DNA of 64,000 nt from Mimosa pudica. Its lineage: Eukaryota; Streptophyta; Magnoliopsida; Fabales; Fabaceae. Positions 41,312 to 52,940 of the stretch are shown piece by piece. Numbering within the stretch: the stretch's first letter is position 1; every line of letters starts with the position of its first letter. Made by a program: the position numbers and the translations under genes. Under the pieces are notes generated by a model, which did no database searches, was not told the DNA's origin, and was given only the letters and a program-made list of their open reading frames with translations. The stretch spans positions 19,441,501 through 19,505,500 of the forward strand of contig JAKELP010000007.1 in assembly GCA_029929735.1 (NCBI GenBank), read 5' to 3'.

Positions 41312-43909
41312 TGAAATGCGTGGCTGTCACCCAAGAGGGGGGGTGAATTGGGTGAGGGAATAAAAACTTTATTTCTTTTCGAAAGACTGCTTGTGCTTGG
41401 TGATGATGTTACTGAGTAATGGTATGCACAAGTCAGTATGTTATGTGATGCAAAAATAGAATGTTTAAATGTAAGTTTATGCACACATAAATTTATCCTG
41501 GTTCGGTCACCCAGACCTACATCCAGTCCCCAGGCTCCACCTGAGATTTTCAATCCACTATTCTTGTTTAAACCAGGCACAAGAGAAGCCTTTACACTTT
41601 AGGTTTTACGAGTACGGGTTCACCTAACAACCCACAGGTTTTACAACGGGTTCACCTGCAAACCTTACAAACGCAAGTTTTACGGGCTAACTTGCAACCT
41701 ATGGAGATTTAGAAAACTTCTAAATGCTCCCCCTTACAAAATGTAAGATTACAATTATGTTCACTCTATGAACTGATTGTGCTAAACACTTAAGCTCGAA
41801 TGACTCTCTCTAAGAGTAGATGGTGTTACTCACTTAAGCACAAAAGAATCACTCTCTAAGAATATTACATATCTAAGTCCGAGAGTAGAAGATGAGAGGA
41901 ATGTAGAATAGTGTTTCAGACAATAAGCTCTGTTCTCTCTCTCTCCTCCTTTTTTCTTCTGAATGTAGATGTTCCTTTTATACCAGCCTCTGAATATCCA
42001 ACCGTTGGAGAGGCAATAAGGCCGTTTGAATATAGCCGTTGGGCCTTGTTTACGTTGTCCTCATTAATGCACAGCAGAGTTGACTTTGCTTTATCTGAAT
42101 AGGGTGCTTTGTCCAGCTGTTCTGTCAACACTGTTCTGACAACACTGTTCTGGCAAAAGTCGTTCTGACATCTATACACTGTACGGTCTGACTCTTGCTT
42201 GTTGTCAGATGAGGACTTCGTTCCTCAAGCATAAGTCCAGGATGCTAAGAGACTTACTATCGGAAGCTCTCTTGCTAACTGAAGTGAAGCTCGTGGACTC
42301 TAACATTCTGCTTGCTATCATAGAGGAACTTTGTCTTCCAAGCACTTGTCCATGAATGATAAGAGTGCTTTGCTATTGGATGCTCTCTTGCTATCAGAAG
42401 CTCTCTTATGGACTCTGACTCTTGTGGGCAGTATGAGCTTTGACACTTTGAATGAATCTTCAGATTATATTCTCCTTATCTCTCATACTCCTCATGCTTG
42501 GTAGGTAACAATGTTGTTTGAATATCTGTTATCCTCTTGTTACCGTTGGAAGGAACATCTTCTTAAATGCTCAGCAGGGTTGACTTGCTTTATCACTGAA
42601 AAGTAGTCCTGATACCTCTGCTCTGACAAAAGCATTCTTACTTCTGAGTATGTGACATTTTCTCTTGTACTCTTGCTGACGGATGATCATCGTTCATCCG
42701 GAAGTGGCAATCTTGCTCTGCAAGTGTTAATCTCTGAAATCCAATGCCAAGAGTCTTTGCATCCGGAAGCTCATTTGCATCCGCAAGTGTAACTAAGTTC
42801 TGCACATACTGGTTAGTCCAACATAGCAATATATATAATCAGATATAGTAAAACTACACATGTTGTGGGAAGTTTGCTATGGGAAGTAGTCTTACTTAGA
42901 CTATGTTCTGACTTAGTGTAATGTCTACTGACTCTAAGGGATCTCTATTCCAATAGTCAGCTTAAGTCTCGTTAGTTTACTCTAAGTCTTCCTAAGTGAC
43001 TCAGTGTGTCATTCATGCTATGTATATTAAGTCAACACACAATCACATGAAGTGGGAGTTTACTTAGTCTAGGATGTATCCGGAAGCACTTCTCCATCCG
43101 GAAGTGAATCCACTAGATGTAGGATTTTGTTTACTATTGCTCACTCTCGCTCAGTGTTAGGTCACTTCAACAGCCAGCGCTAGTCACTAAGCTATCGGAA
43201 GCACTTCTACTGGACGTTGCTTACATTCACTGACGCTTAGTGTTATCGTGTTCTATCAGTCTGCGCTAGTGAAAGTTTATCAGGAAGTGATTCCACTTGA
43301 CGAGGCTAATTCACTGACGCTTGGGGATATATCTATTCTGTCAGCCTGCGTCAGTCTAAATCTATCAGGAAGCAATTTTACTTGATGAGGCTGATTCATT
43401 GACGCTTGGGGTCATTCTATTCTATCAGTCTGCGCCAGTCTAAATCTAACAGGAAGTGCTTTCACTTGGCGAAGTAGACTCACTGACGCTTGGGGTGAGA
43501 TCTATTCCATCGCTCTGCGCCAGTCTAAGTCTAACAGGAAGTAAACTCACTTCCGGTTGAGTCATAGCTTAGTCTTAAGGTTTGTGTACCTAATGTTCAT
43601 GGACTAAGTTAAATCCCTAGTGAGTTACTCGCTGCCGCTGGGGGATGACACATTTATCCGCGTGCGCGAGTCCTAGTCTATCCGGAAGTGATTCCGCATC
43701 CGTGAGCGCTAGTCTTGATTCATTCGGAAGTGAATCTGCATCCGGTTGTGACTCTAGTGCTAATACTTCCGGAAATGATCTTGCATTCACAAGTGATCTA
43801 ACTCAGGGTTCTAACCATGTCATCTAATCCTTCCTAAGTGTTAATTATGTTCTTTTAAGTACTAGACCATATCATACCTAAGTCACCATCAAAACTTAAG
43901 ATTCTAACA
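41312..43909 (-). repeat. 5' LTR of C (right copy)
   Basis: 2598 bp, same length as the left copy. TATA at 41974-41982. Confidence 0.95.
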
Positions 43910-43914
43910 TTTTA

Positions 43915-44448
43915 TGGGCTTATAGGACAACGTCAAGGACGTCGACTGGCGAAACACCATTTTCATTGGTGTATGGGACGGAGGCAATGATCCCTGTAGA
44001 GGCAGGGGTACCTTCGTTAAGGTATAAGTGGTCACGAGAAGAAACTAATAACGAAGGGTTACAATTAAATTTAGATTTGTTAGACGAGAGAAGAGAACAA
44101 GCATTGATTAGGATAGCAGCTTATCAAAATAGAGCAACTAAGTTTTGGAATAAACATATTCGAAAAAGACAATTTAAAGTAGGCGATTGGGTTCTTAGGA
44201 AAGTGTTCCAGAATACTGAAGAAAGTAGAAATGGTAAGTTAAGTCAAACATTCGAAGGTCTCTATAAGGTAGTTGAAATTTCAGGACCTGGAGCATATAG
44301 ATTAATTGATAAAAATGATAAAGAGCTTTTAAGAAGTTGGAATGCCATACATTTGAAAAAAATATTATTTTTAATCACGAGTTTAATGTTGATGATTGAA
44401 TGCAGATTGCTTGATATTAACAAAGTCGTCAAGAACTTTGGAAAATGA
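43915..44448 (+). pseudogene. pol: T1 pol, integrase C-terminal part
   Basis: Continues the T1 integrase after C (AYRTTSRTSTGETPFSLVYGT and the GLYKVVEISGPGAYRL end module). Near the end an extra A in an A run shifts the frame relative to T2, so the last 20-odd codons are not the family C-terminus. Confidence 0.88.
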
Positions 44449-44967
44449 TGAATGACGTGCTAACAGGATCATGGAATCATGACGTTAATCTGTGGCACTT
44501 AAAATTCTGATCCATAGTCAAAACGAAAAAGTTTGTTTATGATTATTGCAGATTGCAGAAAAGATACCTCGGATGATAGCTGATAAAAATCCAAAGATCA
44601 AGCTAAATGACTAACTGTCAAGAATAGCTTAAGTCGACACAATTCAAGTAATATAGTCGACCATGCTTACTCAAAACAGGATAGTCGACCAAGCATTCGA
44701 ACTAGTCGATTGATCCAAAGGAGAGTAATGCTTTTTCCCAAACGAGAGTTAGCAACCAAGCATCTAAGCATGCTAGTCGTTTAACTCAAAAGCGGGTGAG
44801 ATAACTTGTTATGCTAAGATTCATAGCAGTTATAGAATTGCAAATGCAAATAAAACTTAACATCCATAAATATGTTTGTGATAATATCCAGGGAAATAAA
44901 ATTCAAGGAAAGAAAATAAAGAGCCAAAGTAGCGGAAATTTAAAGCAAATTATAGCTGAAATACAGG
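44449..44967 (+). other. T1 post-pol spacer
   Basis: Gene-free; near copy of T2 59977-60569. Contains GTCGAC-based repeats (TAGTCGACC) between about 44633 and 44785. Confidence 0.75.
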
Positions 44968-45486
44968 CTAAGCAGTTGGAGCATCGGTGTTGTCACCTCC
45001 ATCGGTTTTGCCACCACCATCTTGGGCTGGGGGACTGCGAGGTTCATTTTTTGGAGAAGAAACAAAAGGGTCTGGGAATGTCGCATAATATTCATTAATT
45101 ACGGCCTCAGGGTCCCAGTTGACATGCTTACCCTCCTTGATCTCCAACATTAATTCCATTTGAGTCCTCATCTCCACTTCAGCAATGGCCCCCTCCAGGT
45201 ATTTTGCTCTGTCTTTAAGGGCCTTGTTTTCCACTAATAGCTCTGTGATTTCTTGTGCCTTGCTGGAGATTCTACCAGAAGTTTCAGGCTGACCTTGAAT
45301 ATTTTCATCCTGCCCCGGTGTATTCTGCCCAGAAACTTCATGGTGTTCTTGATGTTCATTGCGATGTTCTTCACGATGCTCAGATTTTCCAGAATGTTTA
45401 TAACTTGATTTCCCAGATTTTGACTTGTGTTTCTTAGATGGGGAAGGTTTCTTTAAAACTGGGTTTGTTGCATGAGGTCTGGCCAT
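44968..45486 (-). pseudogene. Chimeric ORF: SIRE-2 ORF3 start joined to T1 antisense exon 4
   Basis: 172 codons on the minus strand. Codons 1 to about 71 are the start of SIRE-2 ORF3 (MARPHATNP, KKHKSKSGK), alike to the ORF3 of A. From about 45272 down the sequence is the T1 antisense gene (ISSKAQEITELLVEN, coiled coil, ending NTDAPTA), as in T2 at 60570-60872. A deletion took the rest of ORF3, the 3' LTR of SIRE-2 and about 1.66 kb of T1; by chance or not, the frames match. The ORF3 promoter-like block is still upstream. Confidence 0.85.
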
Positions 45487-45987
45487 TTTTGTGTGGGTTG
45501 GTGGTAAAAAGCGAAAGAATGTATGAAGAGAATGAAGAACACAAATGAAGATGAAGAGTTTTGTATGCAGAGGGTTTGTGAGTAAAAGTGAAAAGTAAAA
45601 GTGAAAAATGATGTCCTATTTATAGATATAGTTACTAAGGGTAAAATGGTCATGTTTGTTCATATTTTCACACATTGGGAAGTGTAGACAATTTAAGTTG
45701 GAACGGCACACCTGATGACACGTGTGGCTTCATATTACCAGAGAAGACATAACGTCTCTTGTGGGAAGTTGAAACGTTTTCTGAAGTGACGTGTCTCTTG
45801 GACTAGTGCTGGCGTTCTTTTGGCTTGATCGTCCAGGGTCAGTGAGTGATCATCCGGAAGTGGTTTTGCTTCCGGTTGCACTTGCTTAAGATTTAACATT
45901 GATCACCTGCAAAAACATGTATTGGCACTCCGATGCCTAAGTTAGTATTGTTGTAAGCGATAAACAATCAAGTACAATGAATAGAAT
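45487..45987 (-). promoter_or_regulatory. Promoter-like block before ORF3 of SIRE-2
   Basis: On the minus strand: CTTCCGGATG motif, G-box type TGACACGTGT (45716-45725), TATAAATAG (45616-45624) and a pyrimidine-rich leader to the ATG at 45486. Order and spacing match element A (25305, 25404, 25566). The pol stop before it is a plain TAA, so ORF3 is not set up for simple readthrough from pol. Confidence 0.55.
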
Positions 45988-48900
45988 TTAAACTTCATTT
46001 GGGTTTACCATTCCCAAATCACCTCTAATGAAAGTAAATTGGTCAATCCCCAGAGGCTTGGTGAAGATGTCAGCAAGCTGTTGTTGTGTGGGGACAAACT
46101 GCACCTTGACATCCTTCTTTTGAACATGGTCTCTGATGAAGTGATGTCTGACGTCAATGTGCTTTGTCCTTGTGTGCTGAACTGGATTCTTGGCGAGGCT
46201 AATTGTGCTTGTGTTGTCACAGAGGATGGGTGCCTCAGGGAACTCCAAGCCAAGATCTCTCAACTGGTTCTTCAGCCATAGCACTTGTGCACAACAACTT
46301 GCAGCAGCAATGTATTCTGCCTCAGTGGATGACAGGGACACACAGGTTTGCTTTTTGCTAGCCCAAGACACCAGACAACCACCAAGGAAGGCGCATTGTC
46401 CACTGGTGCTCTTTCTATCTGTCTTATAACCTGCATGGTCAGAGTCAGAGTAAGCCCACAAGAACTCTTGGTTACCTCTGGGATACCAAAGACCAAGTTC
46501 TTGTGTTCCCTCAAGGTATCTCAGAATACGTTTAACACATGTTAAGTGTGATTCCTTGGGGTTGGCTTGAAACCTAGCACACATGCCTACACTAAACTGA
46601 ATATCAGGCCTGCTCGTCATTAAGTATAGGAGGGAACCTATCATTCCCCTGTACATGGGCAGGCTGACACATTTACCCTTTGCGTCAGCGTCGAGTGCAG
46701 CTGTGGTGCTCATAGGAGTATCATACTCCTTGCATTCATCCATCCCAAACTTTTTGAGTAGTTCTCTGTAGTACTTGGTTTGGGAGATGAAGATTCCATT
46801 CTTCTTTTGTCTAATTTGCAGGCCTAGGAAGAACGTTAGTTCTCCCATCATTGACATCTCAAATTCACCCTGCATAGTCTTAGAGAAATCTTCACAAAGC
46901 TTTTCGTTAGTTGCCCCAAATATAATATCATCAACATAAATTTGGACAATTAACATATCTCTATCTTTGTGAAGGATAAACAGTGTATTATCTAATTTTC
47001 CCCTTGAGAAACCCTTGCCCAGCAAAAAGCTGCTGAGTCTCTCATACCAAGCTCGAGGAGCTTGTTTCAGGCCATATAAAGCTTTCTTTAATCTATACAC
47101 ATGTTTGGGGTGCTTATGGTCCTCAAAGCCAGGAGGTTGTTCTACATATATCTCTTCTTTAATATAACCATTAAGAAATGCACTCTTTACATCCATTTGA
47201 TATAACCTAAAGCCTTTCATGGATGCAAAGGCTAGAAGAATTCTTATTGCTTCGAGTCTAGCAACTGGAGCAAAAGTTTCTTCATAGTCAATGCCTTCTT
47301 CTTGGTTATATCCTTTGGCTACTAGTCTGGCTTTGTTCCTGGTGATTTGACCTGTCTCATCCAGTTTGTTTTTGAAGACCCACTTGGTCCCCACTATGGA
47401 TTGATGGGACGGCCTTGGGACTAGTTCCCACACTTGACTTCTCTCAAATTGATTTAGCTCTTCCTGCATGGCAATAATCCAGTCGCAGTCCTCAAGAGCT
47501 TGTTCAACTGAAGTTGGTTCGATTTGAGATAGAAATGCTCCAAACTCAACTTCATTTTGAACTTGTCTTCTGGTTCTGACACCAGAAGAAACATCACCAA
47601 GCACTTGATCAAGAGGGTGATCCCTGTGATGTCTCCTAGCTATTGGCAACTGTGCCTCCTCAGGCATGGGTTGCACTCTAGGTTCATCACTGGGTTCACC
47701 TTCTTCTTTGGGATTGCTTGTTGGTGTTTCTTTTGGTGGTGAGGAAGATGATGGTAGTTTTGGAAGATTAGGTGCTTCATCATCCTCTATGGATTGTCCC
47801 CATGTAGGAGTTTCATCAAATATAACATGCATGGATTCTTCTACAGTTTTAGTTCTCAAGTTGTATATCCTATATGCTTTACTCCTAAGGGAACAACCTA
47901 TGAATATACCTATGTCAGCCTTTGGATCAAACTTACCCAAATTTACCTTTCCATTATTATGCACGTAGCATTTTGATCCAAATATTCTGAGGTGGCTGAT
48001 GTTGGGCTTCCTCCCTTTGTATAGCTCGTATGGAGTCTTATCCAGACCTTTGCGAACATAGGCTCTGTTGGAGATATAGCAAGCAGTGCTCATAGCGTCT
48101 GCCCAGAACACTTGAGAAATTTCTTTCTCGTTGAGCATGCTTCTAGCCATCTCTGTCAGAACCCTGTTCTTCCTTTCGACTACTCCATTTTGTTGAGGAG
48201 TTCTTGGAGCTGAGAAGTTATGTTCAATGCCGTTTTGCTCGCATAGCTCAGAGAAGCTATGGTTCTCAAACTCTCCTCCATGGTCTGTCCTTATGGCTGT
48301 GATTTTGAGCTCCTTCTCATTCTGCACTTTCTTAGCCAGGACAACAAAAGCATCAAAAGCATCTTGCTTAGAGGCAAGAAAATAGTCCACGTGAACCTTG
48401 AATAGTCATCCACCACCACTAAAGCATATAGGTTTCCACCCAAGCTCTTTACTCTCGCTGGCCCAACCAAATCCATGTGGATTAGTTCCAAGGGCCTGCT
48501 GGTGGAGACTCTCTTCTTGGTTTTAAACGAGGACTTTGTTTGCTTCCCTCGTTGGCAGGATTCACAAATAAAATCATGCTTAACTTTGAAAGAGGGAATA
48601 CCTATAGCTAGCTCATTTTTAATTAGCATATCCAATTGAGTAAAATTGACATGAGCTAACCTCTTATGCCAAAGCCAACTATTCTCGTCACTAGATATTA
48701 AACATTTTTCTTCTAGCTGTTGACATAAGTCTAAGGTATATAGATTCCCATTTCTATTTGCCTTAATCTTGCATTTTAAGTTGGCCTTGTCTATGTTCAG
48801 ATCCTGCTTATCAACTATTAAGCACTCATTTGAATCAAATATTACCCAGTTTCCTCTGTCCGTGCTCTGGCTCACGCTCAGCAGGTTGTGACAGAGACCG

Positions 48901-49103
48901 TCCACCAGATAGACATCTTTGACTGGTCCAACTTCTCCAACTCTAGTGATCTTGCCACGTTGATTTCCTCCAAAGGTCACTGTGGCTCCATCTTTGATCA
49001 CCAGAGATTTGAACTTGTCTCTGTCTCCAGTCATATGTCTCGAGCATCAGCTATCGATGTACCATTTTTTGTTCTTGGATGCCTTGAGACACACCTGAAA
49101 TAA
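45988..49103 (-). pseudogene. pol: SIRE-2 pol: protease, integrase, RT, RNase H; one stop and one frameshift
   Basis: Minus strand: protease motif (DS-stop-CSRHMTGD; TGA at 49047-49049 stands where Gly is expected), pre-integrase zinc finger (HKRLAHVNF, CESCQRG), integrase D (MDLVGP), D (TDHGGEF), E (QQNGVVERKN), RT with intact YVDD (46924-46935), and RNase H (SDSDHAGYK, SSTEAEYI, TKHIDVRHH), ending MVNPNEV. A one-base loss at about 48390 in the integrase shifts the frame; the two frames overlap at 48291-48390. RT and RNase H are open for 800 codons. Only two lesions, so recently active or nearly so. Confidence 0.92.
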
Positions 49104-49106
49104 TTA
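49104..49106 (-). other. Stop codon at the SIRE-2 gag/pol border
   Basis: TAA between WVPKVA and LFQVCLKAS. SIRE-1 has TGA at the same place (63975-63977). A stop at this border in both copies suggests a normal part of expression control and not damage. Confidence 0.65.
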
Positions 49107-49368
49107 AGCAACTTTAGGTACCCAACCTCTCTTGGGTCCTTTGTCATTAGTGTTTAGTGCCCTTGGTCTAGTATTGGGCTTAATCTTGGGCTTATGAACA
49201 TTTGGAGCCTCTGGCCTAGTGCTGGCTCTAGGCTCTTGGGTTCTCCCTATGGAATGATTCCAGGCTCGGGATCCTTGTCCTTTCTTGGTGTCCTTTGCAG
49301 GTGGAGGATCCTGTGTAGCCTTGGTTCCTTTAGGAACCCACTTGTAAGAGCTGTTAGCTCCATGCTTC

Positions 49369-50949
49369 TTAACTCGTACCTTCAGAGTGTCCTTTCCTGT
49401 TGCAGTAATTACAGAAGCTAAAGGGTGAGGAGCTATGACTGGTGGCTTTATGGAAGAACTTTAAGTAAGGCTTTACTTTTGGTTCTACCCACTTTTTCAC
49501 TTTAGGGGTATATCCCAACCCAGTTCTATCCCTATATGCCCTTTGGTTCATTAAGATTACGTTTAGCATTTCTGAACCATTGGTAAACTTCTCCAGGGCA
49601 TTTTGCAGCTTGTTCTTTTCCTCTGAGATTTTGCTGCAATTGGGGCAGCTCTCAGGTGTTGGGGCGTTGGGTTCTACTTGGGAAGAGCCCTGGCCATCCA
49701 CTAACGGAAGTCTTCTAGCTTCCGCTAGTTCCTCACTTAGTGAGTCCACCCTGGACTCAAGTGATTCCTTTTTGGTTTTCAACACTTTATAGGCTTTACA
49801 TAGTCTAGAGAATTCTTCATGAACCTCATTGTAAGCCTCTTGTAGTTCAGAAAGAGTTACCTCATGTTCTTCGTTGGTGAGGTCAAGATCTGAAGATGCT
49901 TCTTCATCCTCTTCTCTAGCTACCAGGCAGAGGTTGGCAACTTCTTCTTCATCACTTGCTTCCTCATCTGAGCTATTTACCCAAATGGAGGAAACAAGTG
50001 CCTTTCTTTTGTCCTTGCCTTTTGACCTCTGCAGGCTGGGACACTCAGCCTTGAAGTGACCAGGTTTGTTGCATTCAAAGCACACAGGGACCTTCTCTTT
50101 CTTGTATCCCTTCTTCTGGCTGGAATCACCTCTCTGATAGTCTCCCTTCTTTCTGAAGAATTTCCTAAATTTCCTCACCATCATAGCCATTTCCTCATCG
50201 TCCATCTCCTCCTCATCATCCTCATCATTGTCATTGATCTCCTTGCTGGGAGCAACGAGAGCAAGGTTCTTGTTCTTGGATGAGGTTTGAGGAGCTCTCA
50301 TAGCCAGCAGGGTAGGTTCATATTCAGCAAGAGAGCCAAATAGAGCGGTGATGGAGCTGGTTGATTCTCCTTGCACTTCTTGCAAAATAGTTACTTTGGT
50401 GATCCAGTCACCCTTCAAGATCTTTAGAATCTTGCTCACTTGCTCTCTCTCAGGGATATCCTTACCCAGCGAGGCCAAATTGTTGATGAGATGAGTGAAC
50501 CTGAGCTCCAGATCTCTGATAGGCTCGGTGGGACTCAGCATAGCGAATTTGTGAAATTCTTCCACCAGCATTTCAATACGTCTCGCCTTTACTCCCCTGG
50601 TTCCAGAGTGTGCAGCCTCAAGAGCCTCCCACATATCTTTTGCATTTTTGTGGTGGCTAATTCTGTGATACTCTTTGGGGCTGAGAGCACACTGGATGTA
50701 GTGCATGGCTCGATGGTTCATTTGGACTAGGGCATAGTCCTCAGGAGTGTATCTGGCTCGCACTTTTGCAAATCCATCCTCATCTAGCGGAGTTTGATCC
50801 CCTCGTTCTATTACGTCCCAGAGTCTGATATCACTTGACTTGATATAAGTCTCCATTCTGAACTTCCAGAATGAGTAGTTGTACCCATCGAAGCCTGGGG
50901 GCTTGTTGGGTTGAACGGAGACATCTGGTAGAGAATAGTCTGTGTCCAT
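49369..50949 (-). CDS. gag: SIRE-2 Gag (526 aa open frame)
   Basis: ATG at 50949 (MDTDYSLPDV). Full copia capsid domain (YNYSFWKFRMETYI, KDMWEALEAAHSG, then the helical half missing from A/B/C), an acidic stretch (NDNDEDDEEEMDDEE), a basic stretch, a CCHC knuckle (CFECNKPGHFKAEC, about residue 289), a Glu-rich coiled coil and the start of a second Cys/His motif (CNYCNRKGH). A frameshift at about 49370 ends the frame at EGTS; the other frame continues with YKWVPKGTK to the stop at 49104, so the normal Gag would be about 85 codons longer. It forms the particle and packages RNA. Confidence 0.9.
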   Translation of the reverse strand: MDTDYSLPDVSVQPNKPPGFDGYNYSFWKFRMETYIKSSDIRLWDVIERGDQTPLDEDGFAKVRARYTPEDYALVQMNHRAMHYIQCALSPKEYHRISHHKNAKDMWEALEAAHSGTRGVKARRIEMLVEEFHKFAMLSPTEPIRDLELRFTHLINNLASLGKDIPEREQVSKILKILKGDWITKVTILQEVQGESTSSITALFGSLAEYEPTLLAMRAPQTSSKNKNLALVAPSKEINDNDEDDEEEMDDEEMAMMVRKFRKFFRKKGDYQRGDSSQKKGYKKEKVPVCFECNKPGHFKAECPSLQRSKGKDKRKALVSSIWVNSSDEEASDEEEVANLCLVAREEDEEASSDLDLTNEEHEVTLSELQEAYNEVHEEFSRLCKAYKVLKTKKESLESRVDSLSEELAEARRLPLVDGQGSSQVEPNAPTPESCPNCSKISEEKNKLQNALEKFTNGSEMLNVILMNQRAYRDRTGLGYTPKVKKWVEPKVKPYLKFFHKATSHSSSPFSFCNYCNRKGHSEGTS

Positions 50950-50996
50950 TACTGAATCTTTGCCTTCTGATTCGTTGGAATCGAGTTAGAAGGACC

Positions 50997-51012
50997 TGGC
51001 TCTGATACCAAA
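50997..51012 (-). promoter_or_regulatory. Primer-binding site of SIRE-2
   Basis: Minus-strand TGGTATCAGAGCCAGG next to the LTR, a full 16-base Met-tRNA match; A, B and C have altered forms. Confidence 0.85.
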
Positions 51013-52354
51013 TGAAAGTAATGGATGCACAAGAGGGGGGGTGAATTGTGCTTCAAAAATAAATGCTCAAATAAAAGTAACACAAGAGTTATACTGGTTC
51101 GGTCTACCTGACCTACGTCCAGTCCTCAACCTCCCAGGCCGAGTTCCACTAAATCTCAGGTTTTAAATCGGGTTCACCTGAAACCTTACAACCGCAAGTT
51201 TTCACGGGATCACTTGCAACCTTACAACAAGTTTCACTCAGGCTCACTTGTAACCTAATAAACTCCCCCTCACACCAAGCAAGGGGTTAACTTTTACACT
51301 TAAGGATTTCTGACCTAGTTCTCTCAAAGAACAGATGGTGTTACACACTTAAGTACAATTAATGCTCTTATAACAGGAAGAGACTTAACTACAAGGAGTA
51401 CAGAATAAGTAGGTGAAAAGAATCACTCGTTGTGTTAAATGCTCTTCGCTTTTCTGGGCAGCTTTGAATGCTTGAAGATGTTCTTAGTTTTCTCGCTCTA
51501 ACTTCTCTCAAGAATATTCAAAGATGATTAATTTCTCATAAATGAAGTTGAGCTCCCTTATATAGTCTTCAAACATTTTGAACTCTTGGTAGGTGGGCTA
51601 GCCGTTTGAATATGTCCGTTTTTCCCTTGTTACCGTTTGCCCATTAAATGCTTCATCAATGTATAGCAGGGTTGACTTGCTTTATCTCTGAAAAGTAGTC
51701 CTGGCACCTCTGCTCTTACATAAGCATTCTGACACTGCATCTCTGAACGTTCTGACATTCTGATTGCTTGCGGAAGCAACTTTTCATCCGGAAGCAACCT
51801 TACTTAGTGTGCTGCACTAGAACGTTAGTTTAGCAATATAAGCACATAGTCACATGCAGTGGGTGTTCCCTAAGTCTAAGGTGTATCCGGAAGCACTTCT
51901 ACATCCGGAAGTGATTCCATTTGATGAAGGATCTAGCTCACCATCACTTACTCTCGCTCAGTGTATTTCATTCCAACACTCAGCGCTAGTCACTAAGCTA
52001 TCGGAAGCACTTTTACTTGACGTGGTGAACTCACTGACGCTTAGGGTTATATCTAATTTATCAACCTGCGCCAGTCTAAATCTAACAGGAAGCAATTTCA
52101 CTTCCGGTTGAAACATAGCTTAGTCTTAAGGTTTTGTATATCTAGCGCTCATGGACTAAGTTAAATCCCTAGTGAATTACTCGCTGCCGCTGGGGGATAA
52201 ATCATTCATCCGCGTGCGCGAGTCCTAGTCTATCCGGAAGTAAATCCACATCCGGTTGCACTCTTACTTGGGATTCTATGTTTACCTATTGCTTTCTAAT
52301 TACTTAGCCTATTCTTTCATATTTTAGTCCTCATCAAAACATAAGATTCTAACA
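51013..52354 (-). repeat. 5' LTR of SIRE-2 (1342 bp)
   Basis: Minus strand TGTTAGAATC to TACTTTCA. TATATAAG at 51557-51564; three stem-loops at 51157-51251; essentially one unit of the 85-bp array (about 52000-52110). It is the shortest SIRE-type LTR here and the only one with full pol. Confidence 0.92.
51157..51251 (-). other. Row of three stem-loops in the SIRE-2 LTR
   Basis: CAGGT/ACCTG (51157-51161 with 51176-51180), GCAAGT/ACTTGC (51194-51199 with 51212-51217), ACAAGT/ACTTGT (51227-51232 with 51246-51251). The last pair has a Watson-Crick A-T where A and B have a G-T pair. Confidence 0.72.
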
Positions 52355-52652
52355 GCGGGTTGAAAAAATACAAGCTTTTTTCCTCTAACTTCTTAGATTC
52401 AATCGCTTTTAACTTAACAGGTTTTAAATCAGTTACCAGAGAAGACCTTTTGGTTTCAGTATTAACTACTTCCTCAGGTATTACCCTAACAAGCGACCTA
52501 AGGGGTGGCGATTTCGAACTCGTACCTTCAGAGGGTACATTTTGATTACTAATGTTTTTTGGAGTTTTACTACTCGACCCAGAATCAGACAGGTTGATAG
52601 AATCCTCACTTGGATAACTCACATGCGATGGGTTAGAATCGGAACCAGACAT
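52355..52652 (-). pseudogene. T1 antisense gene, exon 1 remnant
   Basis: Starts at ATG 52652 (MSGSDSNPSHVSYPSEDS) and is cut by SIRE-2 after EEKSLYFFNP. Nearly identical to the first about 98 codons of the T2 gene at 62826. Confidence 0.9.
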
Positions 52653-52940
52653 GTTCGTGATAAAAGATAAAGGTAGAAGATACCTGAAGTGGAGACAATG
52701 GAAACGCTTGAAAGAAGAACAATCTAGGGCGATGGAAGATAAAACACGAGAATAAGGGAAGTTTCAGATATAAGAAGAAGAGAGCGCCAATTTTGCGGAA
52801 ATAGCGCCAATTACGAAAGAAGTAAATCTAAGCCATCAGACGTAAGCAAATGAAACGACGGATGAATCTCAGCCGTCAGATGTCTTAACCGCTACTTCCC
52901 AATGACCATTTGCGGTGCCATTGAGAAGTGGGGGACTTAA
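52653..52940 (+). other. T1 sequence between antisense ATG and 3' LTR
   Basis: Gene-free; ends in the polypurine tract AGAAGTGGGGGACTTAA (52924-52940). Would be the 5' leader or promoter of the antisense gene. Confidence 0.7.

Larger units (their letters stand above)
35164..43909 (-). mobile_element. C, gag-only SIRE-type element, complete, youngest in the window
   Basis: 8746 bp on the minus strand, LTRs of exactly 2598 bp each. Target duplication TTTTA at 35159-35163 and 43910-43914; T2 has the empty site near 59512. I find a single difference between the LTRs (37198 against 43346). It has a primer site, a gag lacking the zinc knuckle, and a polypurine tract, but no pol or ORF3. Confidence 0.95.
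45273..52354 (-). mobile_element. SIRE-2 (Ty1/copia, SIRE type), 3' end deleted
   Basis: Minus strand: 5' LTR (51013-52354), primer site, gag, pol, post-pol promoter-like block, 71 codons of ORF3, then a deletion junction at about 45272. It is inserted in exon 1 of the T1 antisense gene. After its LTR the T1 sequence starts GCGGG where T2 has GTGGG; the matching left duplication is gone. Confidence 0.92.

Noticed and set aside
45988..46545. Several ORFs of 65-82 codons on both strands over SIRE-2 RNase H
   Set aside because: Shadows of the pol frame.
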